The translations under genes were made by a program, and so were the position numbers. From Hymenobacter yonginensis (GTDB lineage Bacteria; Bacteroidota; Bacteroidia; Cytophagales; Hymenobacteraceae), in contig NZ_CP115396.1 in the NCBI RefSeq assembly GCF_027625995.1, positions 2,418,001 through 2,482,000 on the forward strand: a DNA stretch of 64,000 nucleotides, read 5' to 3'. A model generated the notes under the pieces. That model saw only the letters and a program-made list of their open reading frames with translations. It searched no databases and had not been told where the DNA came from. Positions 52,176 to 60,506 of this stretch are shown here, piece after piece (within the stretch, counting starts at the first letter, position 1; each line of letters opens with the position of its first letter).

Positions 52176-52568
52176 TCAGGGGTTCATCAGCAGAAACAGC
52201 AGGTTGTGGTAGAGGATGCCCTGCTCGCCGTCGTGGAGGCCGTCGAGGCCGGCATCCTCCATCAGGGCTTCCACTTCCTCGTAGTCGGTCAGGAAGTCGA
52301 TTTCGGGCTCTTCCTCGCCCGACACCTGGGTGTGGGTGAGGTAGCGCCGCCTGGGTTCCAGCGTAATAAACAGCTTCTGGTGCCGGGTCTGGGCCACCAG
52401 CAGGGCATCGTAGGATTCTATTTCGTCTTCGTCGACGTGGATGAACACGGTGGTCTTCTCGCGCTCGGGCGTGTGGTGCAGAAAGCTGGCAAGATCGAGG
52501 GACATGGCGGCGGCGCTGGGGTGGAACAGGGCGAAGGTAGGCGTTTCGGCATCGAAACGGCCAGCCAT
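52176..52568 (-). CDS. Acidic hypothetical protein
   Basis: This 130-residue cytosolic protein is strongly acidic: MAGRFDAETPTFALFHPSAA, TTVFIHVDEDEIESYDALLV, then DFLTDYEEVEALMEDAGLDG. It has no signal, membrane helix or cysteines. I recognise no family. It is isolated, with its end facing the terminator at 52110. An alternative start at Met22 (MSLDLASFLHH) would give 109 residues. Confidence 0.55.
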   Translation of the reverse strand: MAGRFDAETPTFALFHPSAAAMSLDLASFLHHTPEREKTTVFIHVDEDEIESYDALLVAQTRHQKLFITLEPRRRYLTHTQVSGEEEPEIDFLTDYEEVEALMEDAGLDGLHDGEQGILYHNLLFLLMNP

Positions 52569-52697
52569 CTGGACCTGGATGCAGAGCTAAAAATCTGGTT
52601 TTCCGGCGAAACCCAACCCAGCGTAATGCGCAAGTTCAACAAGCAGGTCAATATCTATGATTCGCAGAAAATACTGGCCCAGCACGTACTGTTCTAA
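52569..52697 (+). other. Possible gene remnant
   Basis: The plus frame ending at TAA 52695-52697 reads HLDLDAELKIWFSGETQPSV then MRKFNKQVNIYDSQKILAQH, which looks protein-like. The only ATG leaves 23 codons, and further upstream the frame runs into the antisense of the acidic gene. It may be the 3' end of a lost gene. A weak terminator hairpin lies at 52723-52759. Nothing else was seen in this 241-nt gap. Confidence 0.25.
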
Positions 52698-52722
52698 CGC
52701 ATGCAGACGCTGCCAACACACT

Positions 52723-52759
52723 CAAAAAGCCCGCCACTGCACGTCAGCAGCGGGTTTTT
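52723..52759 (+). terminator. Weak terminator hairpin
   Basis: AAAAGCCCGC...CAGCGGGTTTTTT is an imperfect stem followed by a T run. Confidence 0.5.
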
Positions 52760-52809
52760 TATGTAATATCCACTATTATTAATCCTTCAATTCTTCCGCT
52801 TTCCACACT

Positions 52810-53721
52810 ATGTCCTCCATCTCCTTGCCTTCCGCACCTGTAGCCGCGCACCTTCCACTTCCGTCAGAAGCCGCGCATACCGCCGCACACACGTGCCTGA
52901 ACTGCGGCCACCCCGTACCCGACCGGTTCTGCGGGCGCTGCGGGCAGGACGCCCACCACACCCATCGCCTCACCATGGCCGACATGCCCCACGACGTGCT
53001 GCATTCCATTTGGCACGTTGATAAGGGCATTCTGTACACACTGCGCACCATGATCCGGCGGCCCGGCCCTACCATCCGGGAGTATCTGGCGGGCAAGCGC
53101 GTCGACCATTTTCGGCCCCTGGCGCTGCTGTTTATGATAACGGGGCTGTACGCACTGCTGTCGTCGGTGCTGCACATTCAGATGCTGCCGCCCCGCGACC
53201 CCACTATGCCCGAGGCAGTGTGGAAGATGCAGCAAGCTTCCACCGGCTTCCTCATGAAGTACATGAGCTGGTGCTATGTGGCCATGGTACCGGTATGGGC
53301 GCTGTTTGCGCGGTGGTTTCTGCGGCGCGGCGGCTACAACTACGCCGAATGTCTGATTATCGCGGCCTTTGTTACAGCCATTATCAACTTCTTTGCCCTG
53401 CTATACCTACCAGTCACGTACACATATAGTGATACGCCCCAGATTGGTATGGCCAGCGTGTTGTTCATGCTGCCGGTGGTTGCCTACTCCACTTGGGCTT
53501 ATGGCAGCTTGCTCAAGCACACTACCCTAAGCCTGGCCCGCCGCCTGTGGTGCGGCTTCATGACCTACATGCTGGGCTACATAGTCTGCGTACTGGTGAT
53601 TGTGATTACTACCTACGCCATCAACTGGTCTACTTTCAAAGAAGCTATGAAGCAGCAGATGGAGCAGCAACGGCTGCAGCAGGCCCGCGTCGGTAAGCCC
53701 GCTGCGGCTCTACTTCGGTAG
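52810..53721 (+). CDS. DUF3667 zinc-ribbon membrane protein
   Basis: This 303-residue protein has an N-terminal zinc ribbon (Cys29, Cys32, Cys41, Cys44 in CLNCG and CGRCG), a conserved cytosolic segment (DKGILYTLRTMIRRPGPTIR, YLAGKRVDHFRPLALLF), and about five transmembrane helices. This is DUF3667, widespread in Bacteroidota and of unknown function. The C-terminal tail is Gln/Arg-rich. It is monocistronic and ends at a strong terminator. Confidence 0.88.
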   Translation: MSSISLPSAPVAAHLPLPSEAAHTAAHTCLNCGHPVPDRFCGRCGQDAHHTHRLTMADMPHDVLHSIWHVDKGILYTLRTMIRRPGPTIREYLAGKRVDHFRPLALLFMITGLYALLSSVLHIQMLPPRDPTMPEAVWKMQQASTGFLMKYMSWCYVAMVPVWALFARWFLRRGGYNYAECLIIAAFVTAIINFFALLYLPVTYTYSDTPQIGMASVLFMLPVVAYSTWAYGSLLKHTTLSLARRLWCGFMTYMLGYIVCVLVIVITTYAINWSTFKEAMKQQMEQQRLQQARVGKPAAALLR

Positions 53722-53746
53722 TTGTTGCCCGTGCCTCCATAAGCAC

Positions 53747-53788
53747 AAAAAAAGTCCCGCCGCTGAATTCAGCGGCAGGACTTTTTGT
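53747..53788. terminator. Bidirectional terminator
   Basis: A near-perfect palindrome centred on GAATTC (53765-53770), with A and T runs at both ends and one mismatch per arm. It lies between the convergent DUF3667 and deoxyhypusine-synthase-like genes. Confidence 0.88.
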
Positions 53789-53804
53789 AAATGATATGCG
53801 GCAA

Positions 53805-54776
53805 TTACTGGCCCAGCACCATGGCAAACACCAGCGGCGCTACGATGGTAGCATCCGACTCGATGATGAACTTAGGAGTGTCCTGGCCCAGCTTGCCCCA
53901 GGTAATTTTCTCGTTCGGCACGGCACCGGAGTACGAGCCATACGAGGTGGTCGAGTCCGAAATCTGGCAGAAGTAGCCCCACAGCGGAACGCTGGTGCGG
54001 CCCAGGTCCTGGTGCAGCATCGGCACCACGCAGATGGGGAAGTCGCCGGCAATGCCGCCGCCAATCTGGAAGAAGCCTACTTTGCTTTCCTCGGTAGCCT
54101 GCTGGGTGTACCAGTCGGCCAGGTAAATCATGTACTCGATGCCGGTGCGCACGGTGTGCACGTTCTTGATGTCGCCCGAGATGACGTGGCCGGCGAAAAT
54201 GTTACCCAGCGTGCTGTCTTCCCAACCGGGGCAGATGATGGGCAGGTTTTTCTCGGCGGCGGCCAGCATCCAGCTGTCCTTGGGGTCAATCTGGTAGTAC
54301 TGCTCCAGCTCGCCCGACTTCAGGATCTGGTAGAAGAACTCGTGGGGGAAATACTGCTCGCCGGCCTTGTCGGCCTTTTCCCAGAACTTCAGCACCGAGT
54401 GCTCGAGGCGGCGCATGGCTTCTTCCTCCGGAATGCAGGTATCGGTTACGCGGTTCATGTGGCGCTCCAGCAGGGCCTGCTCGTCGGCGGGGGTCAGGTC
54501 GCGGTAGTTGGGCACCCGCTCGTAGAAGTCGTGGGCCACTAGGTTGAAGATGTCCTCCTCCAGGTTGGCACCCGTGCAGCTGATGATCTGCACCTTGTCC
54601 TGGCGAATGAGCTCGGCCAGCTGGATGCCCATTTCGGCGGTGCTCATGGCGCCGGCCAGGGTAATCATCATCTTCCCGCCTTCGGCCAGGTGCTTGTTGT
54701 AGCCTTCGGCGGCATCAATCAACGCGGCGGCGTTGAAGTGGCGGTAGTGGTGCTTGAGGAAGTTGGTGATTTGCAT
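53805..54776 (-). CDS. Deoxyhypusine synthase family protein
   Basis: This 323-residue protein shares the NAD-binding DHS fold: TLAGAMSTAEMGIQLAELIR, IISCTGANLEEDIFNLV, GWEDSTLGNIFAGHVISGD, GGGIAGDFP and the terminal ITWGKLGQDT. Lys295 in WGK corresponds to the enzyme-intermediate lysine of eukaryotic DHS. Bacteria lack eIF5A, so this homologue must do something else, probably an aminobutyl or aminopropyl transfer in polyamine metabolism, as in homospermidine synthase. ATG 54776 was chosen over an in-frame start within the repeat. hslV follows upstream on the same strand. Confidence 0.88.
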   Translation of the reverse strand: MQITNFLKHHYRHFNAAALIDAAEGYNKHLAEGGKMMITLAGAMSTAEMGIQLAELIRQDKVQIISCTGANLEEDIFNLVAHDFYERVPNYRDLTPADEQALLERHMNRVTDTCIPEEEAMRRLEHSVLKFWEKADKAGEQYFPHEFFYQILKSGELEQYYQIDPKDSWMLAAAEKNLPIICPGWEDSTLGNIFAGHVISGDIKNVHTVRTGIEYMIYLADWYTQQATEESKVGFFQIGGGIAGDFPICVVPMLHQDLGRTSVPLWGYFCQISDSTTSYGSYSGAVPNEKITWGKLGQDTPKFIIESDATIVAPLVFAMVLGQ

Positions 54777-54780
54777 GTTG

Positions 54781-54918
54781 TTTTGAGCTTCAAGCCTCAA
54801 GCTGCAGGCTGCAAGCTTTTTGGCAAAACGAGGAAAAAGTAAGTAGACGGTAAAGCCGATGTAGAATGAGAACGAGCTTGCAGCTTGAGGCTTACAGCTT
54901 GCAGCTTGCAGCTCAAAA
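54781..54918. repeat. Inverted and tandem repeat of AAGCTGCAAGC-type sequence
   Basis: TTTTGAGCTTCAAGCCTCAA (from 54781) is inverted in 54874-54918, which ends in AGCTCAAAA. The arms contain several tandem GCTTGCAGCTTGCAGCTT units. It occupies almost all of the 146-nt gap between hslV and the DHS-like gene. Confidence 0.7.
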
Positions 54919-54922
54919 ACTA

Positions 54923-55459
54923 CTATACCGGCTCCTCAATCATGAGGTTGTGGTTGGTGTAGATGCAGATGTCGGCGGCGATGTGCAGGGCCTCTTCCAC
55001 CATCTGGCGGGCGGTGAGGTGGGGGGCGTGCTTCTTGAGGGCCAGAGCGGCGGCCTGGGCGTACATGGCGCCCGAGCCGATGGCGGCCACGTCGGAATCG
55101 GGCTCCAGCACGTCGCCGGAGCCGGCAATGATGAGCAGCTCGTCTTTGTCGCAGACCACCATCATGGCTTCCAGCTTGCGCAGGTACTGGTCTTTGCGCC
55201 ACTCCTTGGCCAGCTCGATAGCGGCACGGCGCAGCTGGCCGCTGTAGTTGCCGAGCTTCTCCTCGAACCGGTCGAGCAGCAGAAACGCATCGGCCGTGGA
55301 GCCGGCAAAGCCGGTGACCACCTTGCCGTCGTGGAGCTTGCGCACCTTGCGCACGTTGCTCTTGGCCACGTGCTTGTCCATGGTGGCCTGGCCATCGGCC
55401 CCGAGGGCCACCTGGCCGTTGTGGCGCACGCCCAGCACGGTTGTAGAACGGATTTTCAT
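54923..55459 (-). CDS. hslV: ATP-dependent protease proteolytic subunit HslV
   Basis: This 178-residue N-terminal nucleophile hydrolase is the peptidase ring of the HslUV protease. The sequence starts MKIRSTTVLGVRHNGQVALG, so the catalytic Thr (TTVLG) is residue 6 and five residues must be removed, more than the single Met in E. coli. ADGQATMDKHVAKSNVRKVR and VVTGFAGSTADAFLLLDRFE are typical. No hslU is in the window. Its start lies 45 nt from repeat E. Confidence 0.93.
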   Translation of the reverse strand: MKIRSTTVLGVRHNGQVALGADGQATMDKHVAKSNVRKVRKLHDGKVVTGFAGSTADAFLLLDRFEEKLGNYSGQLRRAAIELAKEWRKDQYLRKLEAMMVVCDKDELLIIAGSGDVLEPDSDVAAIGSGAMYAQAAALALKKHAPHLTARQMVEEALHIAADICIYTNHNLMIEEPV

Positions 55460-55503
55460 GGGGTAGTTAGTAGTTGGCGGAAGTCAGGAACCGGAAAAAC
55501 GTT

Positions 55504-55601
55504 TGTCATCCTGACGAAGGAAGGACCCTATCACGCCCGAACAACTAACGGGTATCCGTCTTGTTCAGGCGTGATAAGGTCCTTCCTTCGTCAGGATGAC
55601 A
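55504..55601. repeat. Inverted repeat, family E
   Basis: TGTCATCCTGACGAAGGAAG-type sequence (55504-55537) is inverted, with one mismatch or indel, at 55568-55601 around a 30-nt spacer. It fills the gap between hslV and the broken TonB receptor gene. Confidence 0.78.
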
Positions 55602-55624
55602 GCTGGTTTCGGGCTGACGTCCTA

Positions 55625-58171
55625 TCAGAATCGGGCCTGCAATTTAGCAAAGTAAAACCGCCCGTTCGCGCCCATCTGCACCGGGTCCCAGGCGCCGCCG
55701 GTTTCCGTGAGCTGCGGATTGAACATGGTGGGGTAGCGGTTGAACAGGTTGGTACTGCCTGCCGAGAGCTGCAGATGGTCGGTGAGGGCGTAGCTGAAGG
55801 TCAGGTCCGTAGTGATGCGGGCGTCGTAGTTCATGTCGGCGCCGTCGAAATCCACGAGCCGTACCTTGTCGAAGCGCACGAAGCGCAGCAGCGTGCTGAA
55901 GCGGCCCAGCTGGTAGTCGAAGGTGAGGTTGATTTTGGACGGCGGCGCCGAGGCTTTCACAAACGCCTGCTCGCGGGGCCCGAAGAAGTCGTCCTCGCGG
56001 CCGGCTAGTCGGCCGGTGGTTTGCACCCGGTCAATCTTCAGGTTGTTGACGTTGGCGGCCAGCGTGGAGTTGAGGCGGCCGGTGCCCAGCGTGGCCGTGT
56101 GGTTCAGCACCACATCCAAACCAATAGAGCGGGTGTCGGCGGCGTTGGCAAAGAACTGCGCCTGATCCACATTCAGCGCCACTAGGTCGGGCCCGATAAC
56201 CGGGTCGTCGGCCGAGAACTGGCTGGTGAGCACCACCCGGTCCTTCACCTTGATGTAGTAGCCATCCACGGTCAGACTCAGCGACGAGCCCAGGCGGCTG
56301 GTGAGGCCCACGTTGGCGCTGTTGGAGGTTTCCTGCTTGAGGGCCGGCACGCCCAGCTTCTGCGTTACGGCGCTGTTGTTGCGGGCCAGCAGCACCTCCA
56401 CCGGGTCGCCGTTGATGAAATTGGTGAAGGTGGAGTTGAAGTTGATCTGAGCCAGCGACGGGGCCCGGAAGCCGGTGCTGTAGGTGCCGCGTAGGGTCAG
56501 AAACTCGGTCAGGTTGTAGCGCGTGGATACTTTGTAGTTGAGCGTGCTGCCGAAGTCGGTGTAGTGCTCGTAGCGCAGGGCGGCGGCCAGCAGCCACTGC
56601 TGGCTCACGCTCAGCTCGGCATCCACGTAGGTGCCCACGTTGTCGCGGTCGGCCTTGATGGCGTCAGAGGGCTGGTAGCCGGGGAAGCCCTGCGAGCCGC
56701 CCGATTTGGTGGGGTCGTAGTTGCGGTAGGAGGCTTCCTCGCCGGCAAATAGCGAGTACCATTCGCGCCGAAACTCAGCCCCGGCGGCCACGTTCAGTCC
56801 CTGCAGCACGGTTTTGTAGTTGCGCGTCAGGCCCAAACTCATCACGTCCTGCTGCAGCTGGAAGCCGCCGGCGTAGAAGTTGGTGGGCGAGGCCGCGCCG
56901 AGCGAGGCGTTCAGCGTGTTGCGCAGCCCATACTCGAAGCGGTTGGAGCCGAAGTTGTTGCTCAGATCCAGCTCCCACTCGCCCAGCTTGGTGCGCACCC
57001 CGGCCACCGCCGACACGTCCACGATGTCGCTGGTGATGATGGGGTCGAAACCGTTGGGGTAGATGGATGGGACGTTGCGGTCATCGTCGGCGAAGCGGGT
57101 CCAAGCGTAGGCATCGCCCTTGCGCTTGTTAGCGCCCCCAAACACGTAGATGTGGCTGCGGTCCGACAGCGCAAACTTGGAGTTGAGGTAAGCCGAGAGG
57201 TTGGACACCTTCGGGTCGCCGTACTCGCGGCGGGCCAGGCCATCGGGGGCGGGCACGTTGGCGCGCTGGGTGTGCTGGCGCTGGTTGAAGTCGACGGTGG
57301 CATTCACGAAGCTGCCCTGCTCGCCCAGGCCCACCCCGTAGTTGACGTTGGCGTTGAAGTTGCCGCCATCGAACTGCTGGTCGTCGCGGCGGTATTTGGC
57401 CTCGTAAGCACCGTAATTGGCGCTGGCCGTCAGTTCGTTCACGGAGCTTTTCAGCACGATGTTAATCACGCCGGCAATGGCGTCGGAGCCGTACTGGGCC
57501 GCCGCGCCGTCGCGCAGAATCTCGATCCGCTCGATGCTGGCCGCCGGAATGACGTTTAGGTCGGTGCCGGTGTTGCCCCTGCCGCGCGAGCCAAACAGGT
57601 TCACCAGCGCCGACTGGTGCTGGCGCTTGCCGTTCACGAGCACCAGCGTCTGGTCGGGGCCGAGGCCGCGCAGCGAGGCCGGGTCGACGTGGTCGGCGCC
57701 GTCGGAGCCGGTCTGGCGGTTGGAGTTGAACGAGGGCGCCACAAACTGCAGCAGCTGATTCACGTCGAGCTGGCCGGTTTTGGTGGTCACTTCCCGCAAA
57801 TCGATGATATCCACCGGCGAGGGCGAATCCGTGACGGAGCGGTTCTGGCTGCGCGAGCCCACTACCTGCACCGCGCCCAGGCTGGTGGAGGCGTCGGCCA
57901 GCTTCACGCTCACACCGCTGCCGCCGCTCACTTCCTGGGTGGTGTAGCCAATCGAGCTAATCACCAGCCGCGGATTGGCGGCCCTGGACGAGAGCGTGAA
58001 GCGGCCGGCGTTATCGGTGGCGGTGCCGTTGTTGGTGCCTTTCTCCACCACCGTCGCCCCGATAACGGGCCGGCCAGCGGCATCCAGCACCTGGCCGGAA
58101 AGCGTCTGCGCCTAGCCATACGCGGCAAGACTGGCTACGCTGAGCGCAGCAACGAGTAACTGTTGTTTCAT
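55625..58171 (-). pseudogene. TonB-dependent receptor interrupted by an in-frame amber codon
   Basis: From ATG 58171 the frame reads MKQQLLVAALSVASLAAYG, then TAG (58114-58112) at codon 20, then AQTLSGQVLDAAGRPVIGAT and about 828 uninterrupted codons. The stop lies inside the signal peptide; a C-to-T change of a CAG Gln codon explains it. After it come a carboxypeptidase-like regulatory domain (about 22-95), a plug domain (SLRGLGPDQTLVLVNGKRQ, ILRDGAAAQYGSDAIAGVIN) and a full beta barrel ending FAKLQARF. Restart at GTG 58090 would remove the export signal. This is a pseudogene, an error, or a suppressed amber. Confidence 0.85.
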
Positions 58172-58320
58172 ACGGGCTATCTGGTTTTCGTTGTTCAACC
58201 ATTACAGGTGCTGCCGGCGCAACGCCCTCCTGCGGTAAGTATAGAGGAATTATTGTGATTTCCAGCCCCCTGCGAGTGGGGGTGGTGGCCAGCCCCGGCC
58301 TTGGCCATCAGCAACCAGGC

Positions 58321-58358
58321 ACAAAAAAAGCCAGCCCCGGTAGAGGGCTGGCTTTTGT
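58321..58358 (-). terminator. Terminator of the E2 gene
   Basis: On the minus strand AAAAGCCAGCCC and GGGCTGGCTTTT pair around a seven-base loop, followed by a T run. Confidence 0.88.
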
Positions 58359-58377
58359 ATGGAAGCGGTTATGCAAC

Positions 58378-60204
58378 TCAGATGAGCATGCGCATCGGGT
58401 CTTCGAGCAGGGCTTTCAGCGTCTGCAGGAAGGCGGCGCCGGTGGCACCGTCCACCACGCGGTGGTCGCAGCTGAGCGTCACCTTCATGATGTTGCCGAC
58501 AGCCAGCTGGCCATCCTTCACCACCGCGGTTTGCTTGATGCCGCCCACGGCCAGGATGCAGGCATCCGGCGGGTTGATAATGGCCGTGAACTCGTCGATG
58601 CCGAACATGCCCAGGTTGGAGATGGTGAAGGTGCTTCCCTCCCACTCGGCGGGCTGCAGCTTCTTGCTCTTGGCTTTGCCGGCCAGCTCCTTCACCTCAG
58701 TGGCGATGGTCGAGAGGCCTTTGCCGTCTGCGTTGCGCACCACAGGCACCAGCAGGCCTTCGTCCACGGCCACGGCCACCCCGATGTTCACTACCTTGTT
58801 CTGGCGGATCTTGTCGCCGAGCCACGAGGAGTTGACGGCCGGGTGCTGCTTGAGCGCCACGGCGGCAGCTTTGATTACGAGGTCGTTGAAGCTGAGCTTC
58901 ACCGGCGAGAGAGTGTTGAGCTGCGTGCGTACCTCCATGGCCCGGTCCATCAGGATTTCCATGGTCAGGTAGAAGTGCGGGGCCGTGAACAGGCTCTCGG
59001 AGAGGCGGCGGGCAATCACCTTGCGCATCTGCGACACCGGCGTGTCGGTGTAGGTGCCGTCGGCGGGCTGGGCGGCCGGAGCCGGAGTAGCTTCCGCTTT
59101 GGGCGCTTCGGCCTTTGGCGCTTCGGCAGCTGCTGGCGCGGCGGCCGGGGCAGGTGCGGCGGCAGGCTGCGCAGCCGGAGCGGGCGCTGCAGCAGCGGGC
59201 TGGGCGTTTTCCAGGTCGCGCGACACGATGCGGCCGTTTTCGCCGGAGCCTTTCACGCCGTTCAGGTCGATGCCTTTCTCGCGGGCAATGCTTTTAGCCA
59301 GCGGCGACGCCAGGATGCGGGTGCCAGCCGGAGCCGGGGCTACTGCCGTAACGGCAGCGGCAGGCGCAGCGGCAGCAGCTGGAGCAGCAGGCGCCGGGGC
59401 CGGAGCGGTTGCCAGAGCTGGCTCAGGAGCCGGAGCAGCAGGAGCCGCCTCCGGGGACGGCGCGGGTGCGACCGGAGCCGCGCTACCGCCGCTCTGGCCG
59501 CCCAGCAGGGCCTGCACGTCGGCGCCTTCCTCGCCAATGATGGCCAGGATGCCGTCTACGGCTACCGATTCGCCGTCTTTCGGGCCAATGTAGAGCAGCG
59601 TGCCATCCTCGTAGTTTTCCAGCTCCATGGTCGCCTTGTCGGTTTCCACTTCGGCCAGCACGTCGCCGGACTTCACTTTGTCGCCTATTTTCTTGAGCCA
59701 GGAAGCAATGGTGCCTTCGGTCATCGTGTCGCTCATCTTAGGCATCCGAATGACCGTGGCTTTCTTGCCATTGCCAGCCGGAGCGGCCGCTGGAGCCGGA
59801 GCGGCAGGGGCCGGAGCCTCTGCTTTAGGGGCCTCAGGCGCCGGAGCGGCCGGGGCAGCAGCAGGAGCTGGTGCGGCTTCAGGGGCGGGAGCTGCCTCAG
59901 GAGCCGGCTCGGCTGCGGGGGCGGCAGCTGGAGCGGCACCACCGAGCAGGGCCGAAATATCTTCGCCTTCTTTCCCAACAATGGCCAGCAGCCCGTCTAC
60001 GGGCACTGCCTCGCCGGCCTGGGGGCCAATATGAAGCAGGGTGCCGTCTTCGTAGTTTTCCAGCTCCATCGTGGCTTTGTCGGTTTCGACCTCGGCCAGA
60101 ATGTCTCCGGATTTCACTTTATCGCCTACTTTTTTGAGCCACGAGGCAATGACCCCTTCGGTCATCGTGTCGCTCATTTTGGGCATTTTTATGATTTCGG
60201 CCAT
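58378..60204 (-). CDS. Pyruvate dehydrogenase E2 (dihydrolipoamide acetyltransferase)
   Basis: This 608-residue protein has two N-terminal lipoyl domains with lipoylated Lys43 and Lys190 (both TDKATMELENYEDG). Long Pro/Ala linkers connect to a peripheral subunit-binding domain (about 296-335, ILASPLAKSIAREKGIDLN). The C-terminal catalytic domain has LSCDHRVVDG (His581, Asp585). It transfers acetyl from E1 to CoA. The identical PKMSDTMTEG at both lipoyl starts suggests PDH rather than oxoglutarate dehydrogenase. E1 and E3 genes are not adjacent. The promoter is near-ideal (60232-60261). Confidence 0.94.
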   Translation of the reverse strand: MAEIIKMPKMSDTMTEGVIASWLKKVGDKVKSGDILAEVETDKATMELENYEDGTLLHIGPQAGEAVPVDGLLAIVGKEGEDISALLGGAAPAAAPAAEPAPEAAPAPEAAPAPAAAPAAPAPEAPKAEAPAPAAPAPAAAPAGNGKKATVIRMPKMSDTMTEGTIASWLKKIGDKVKSGDVLAEVETDKATMELENYEDGTLLYIGPKDGESVAVDGILAIIGEEGADVQALLGGQSGGSAAPVAPAPSPEAAPAAPAPEPALATAPAPAPAAPAAAAAPAAAVTAVAPAPAGTRILASPLAKSIAREKGIDLNGVKGSGENGRIVSRDLENAQPAAAAPAPAAQPAAAPAPAAAPAAAEAPKAEAPKAEATPAPAAQPADGTYTDTPVSQMRKVIARRLSESLFTAPHFYLTMEILMDRAMEVRTQLNTLSPVKLSFNDLVIKAAAVALKQHPAVNSSWLGDKIRQNKVVNIGVAVAVDEGLLVPVVRNADGKGLSTIATEVKELAGKAKSKKLQPAEWEGSTFTISNLGMFGIDEFTAIINPPDACILAVGGIKQTAVVKDGQLAVGNIMKVTLSCDHRVVDGATGAAFLQTLKALLEDPMRMLI

Positions 60205-60231
60205 CTGCGTCTACTGTTGAATTGAATGGGT

Positions 60232-60261
60232 CAAAATTAGCCCGAAAATCCGGGGGTGCAA
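60232..60261 (-). promoter_or_regulatory. Consensus Bacteroidota promoter for the E2 gene
   Basis: On the minus strand TTG (60261-60259), a 19-nt spacer and TAATTTTG (60239-60232) match the consensus exactly. The start codon follows after 27 nt. Confidence 0.85.
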
Positions 60262-60506
60262 ACGAAAGTCTCGCCTAAGCGTGCACCCGGCCGGCAGCGA
60301 ATTTTCGCCTGCATCCCTTCAAAAAGCTTCTCCCACAGGCTATGCTCTACGGCCCAGCGGCACCCTGGAAGCAGGTCCGCAGATTCTTAGTTGAGCGGGC
60401 TGCGGTGGCGACTGGCGTTCCCTCCTCCCCTTTCCTTCCAGACAGCCCAGCTAACTCAGGTTGCGGATAAAACCCCGGTCCGGCGGCTCTTGCCAATGGC
60501 CGCCGC
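60262..60506. other. Intergenic region, no gene seen
   Basis: Together with the promoter this makes a 302-nt gap between the E2 gene start and the DUF1080 gene end. No convincing ORF, hairpin with a T tract, or repeat of the known families was found, only a short GGCGGC...GCCGCC pair near 60480-60508. Confidence 0.5.

Noticed and set aside
59090-59500. Repetitive Ala/Pro-coding sequence that looks like a tandem repeat
   Set aside because: It encodes the flexible linkers between lipoyl, binding and catalytic domains of E2, normal for the family.
58255-60225. 656-codon open frame on the plus strand
   Set aside because: It is the antisense of the E2 gene; the Ser/Gly/Arg-rich product mirrors the Ala/Pro linkers.
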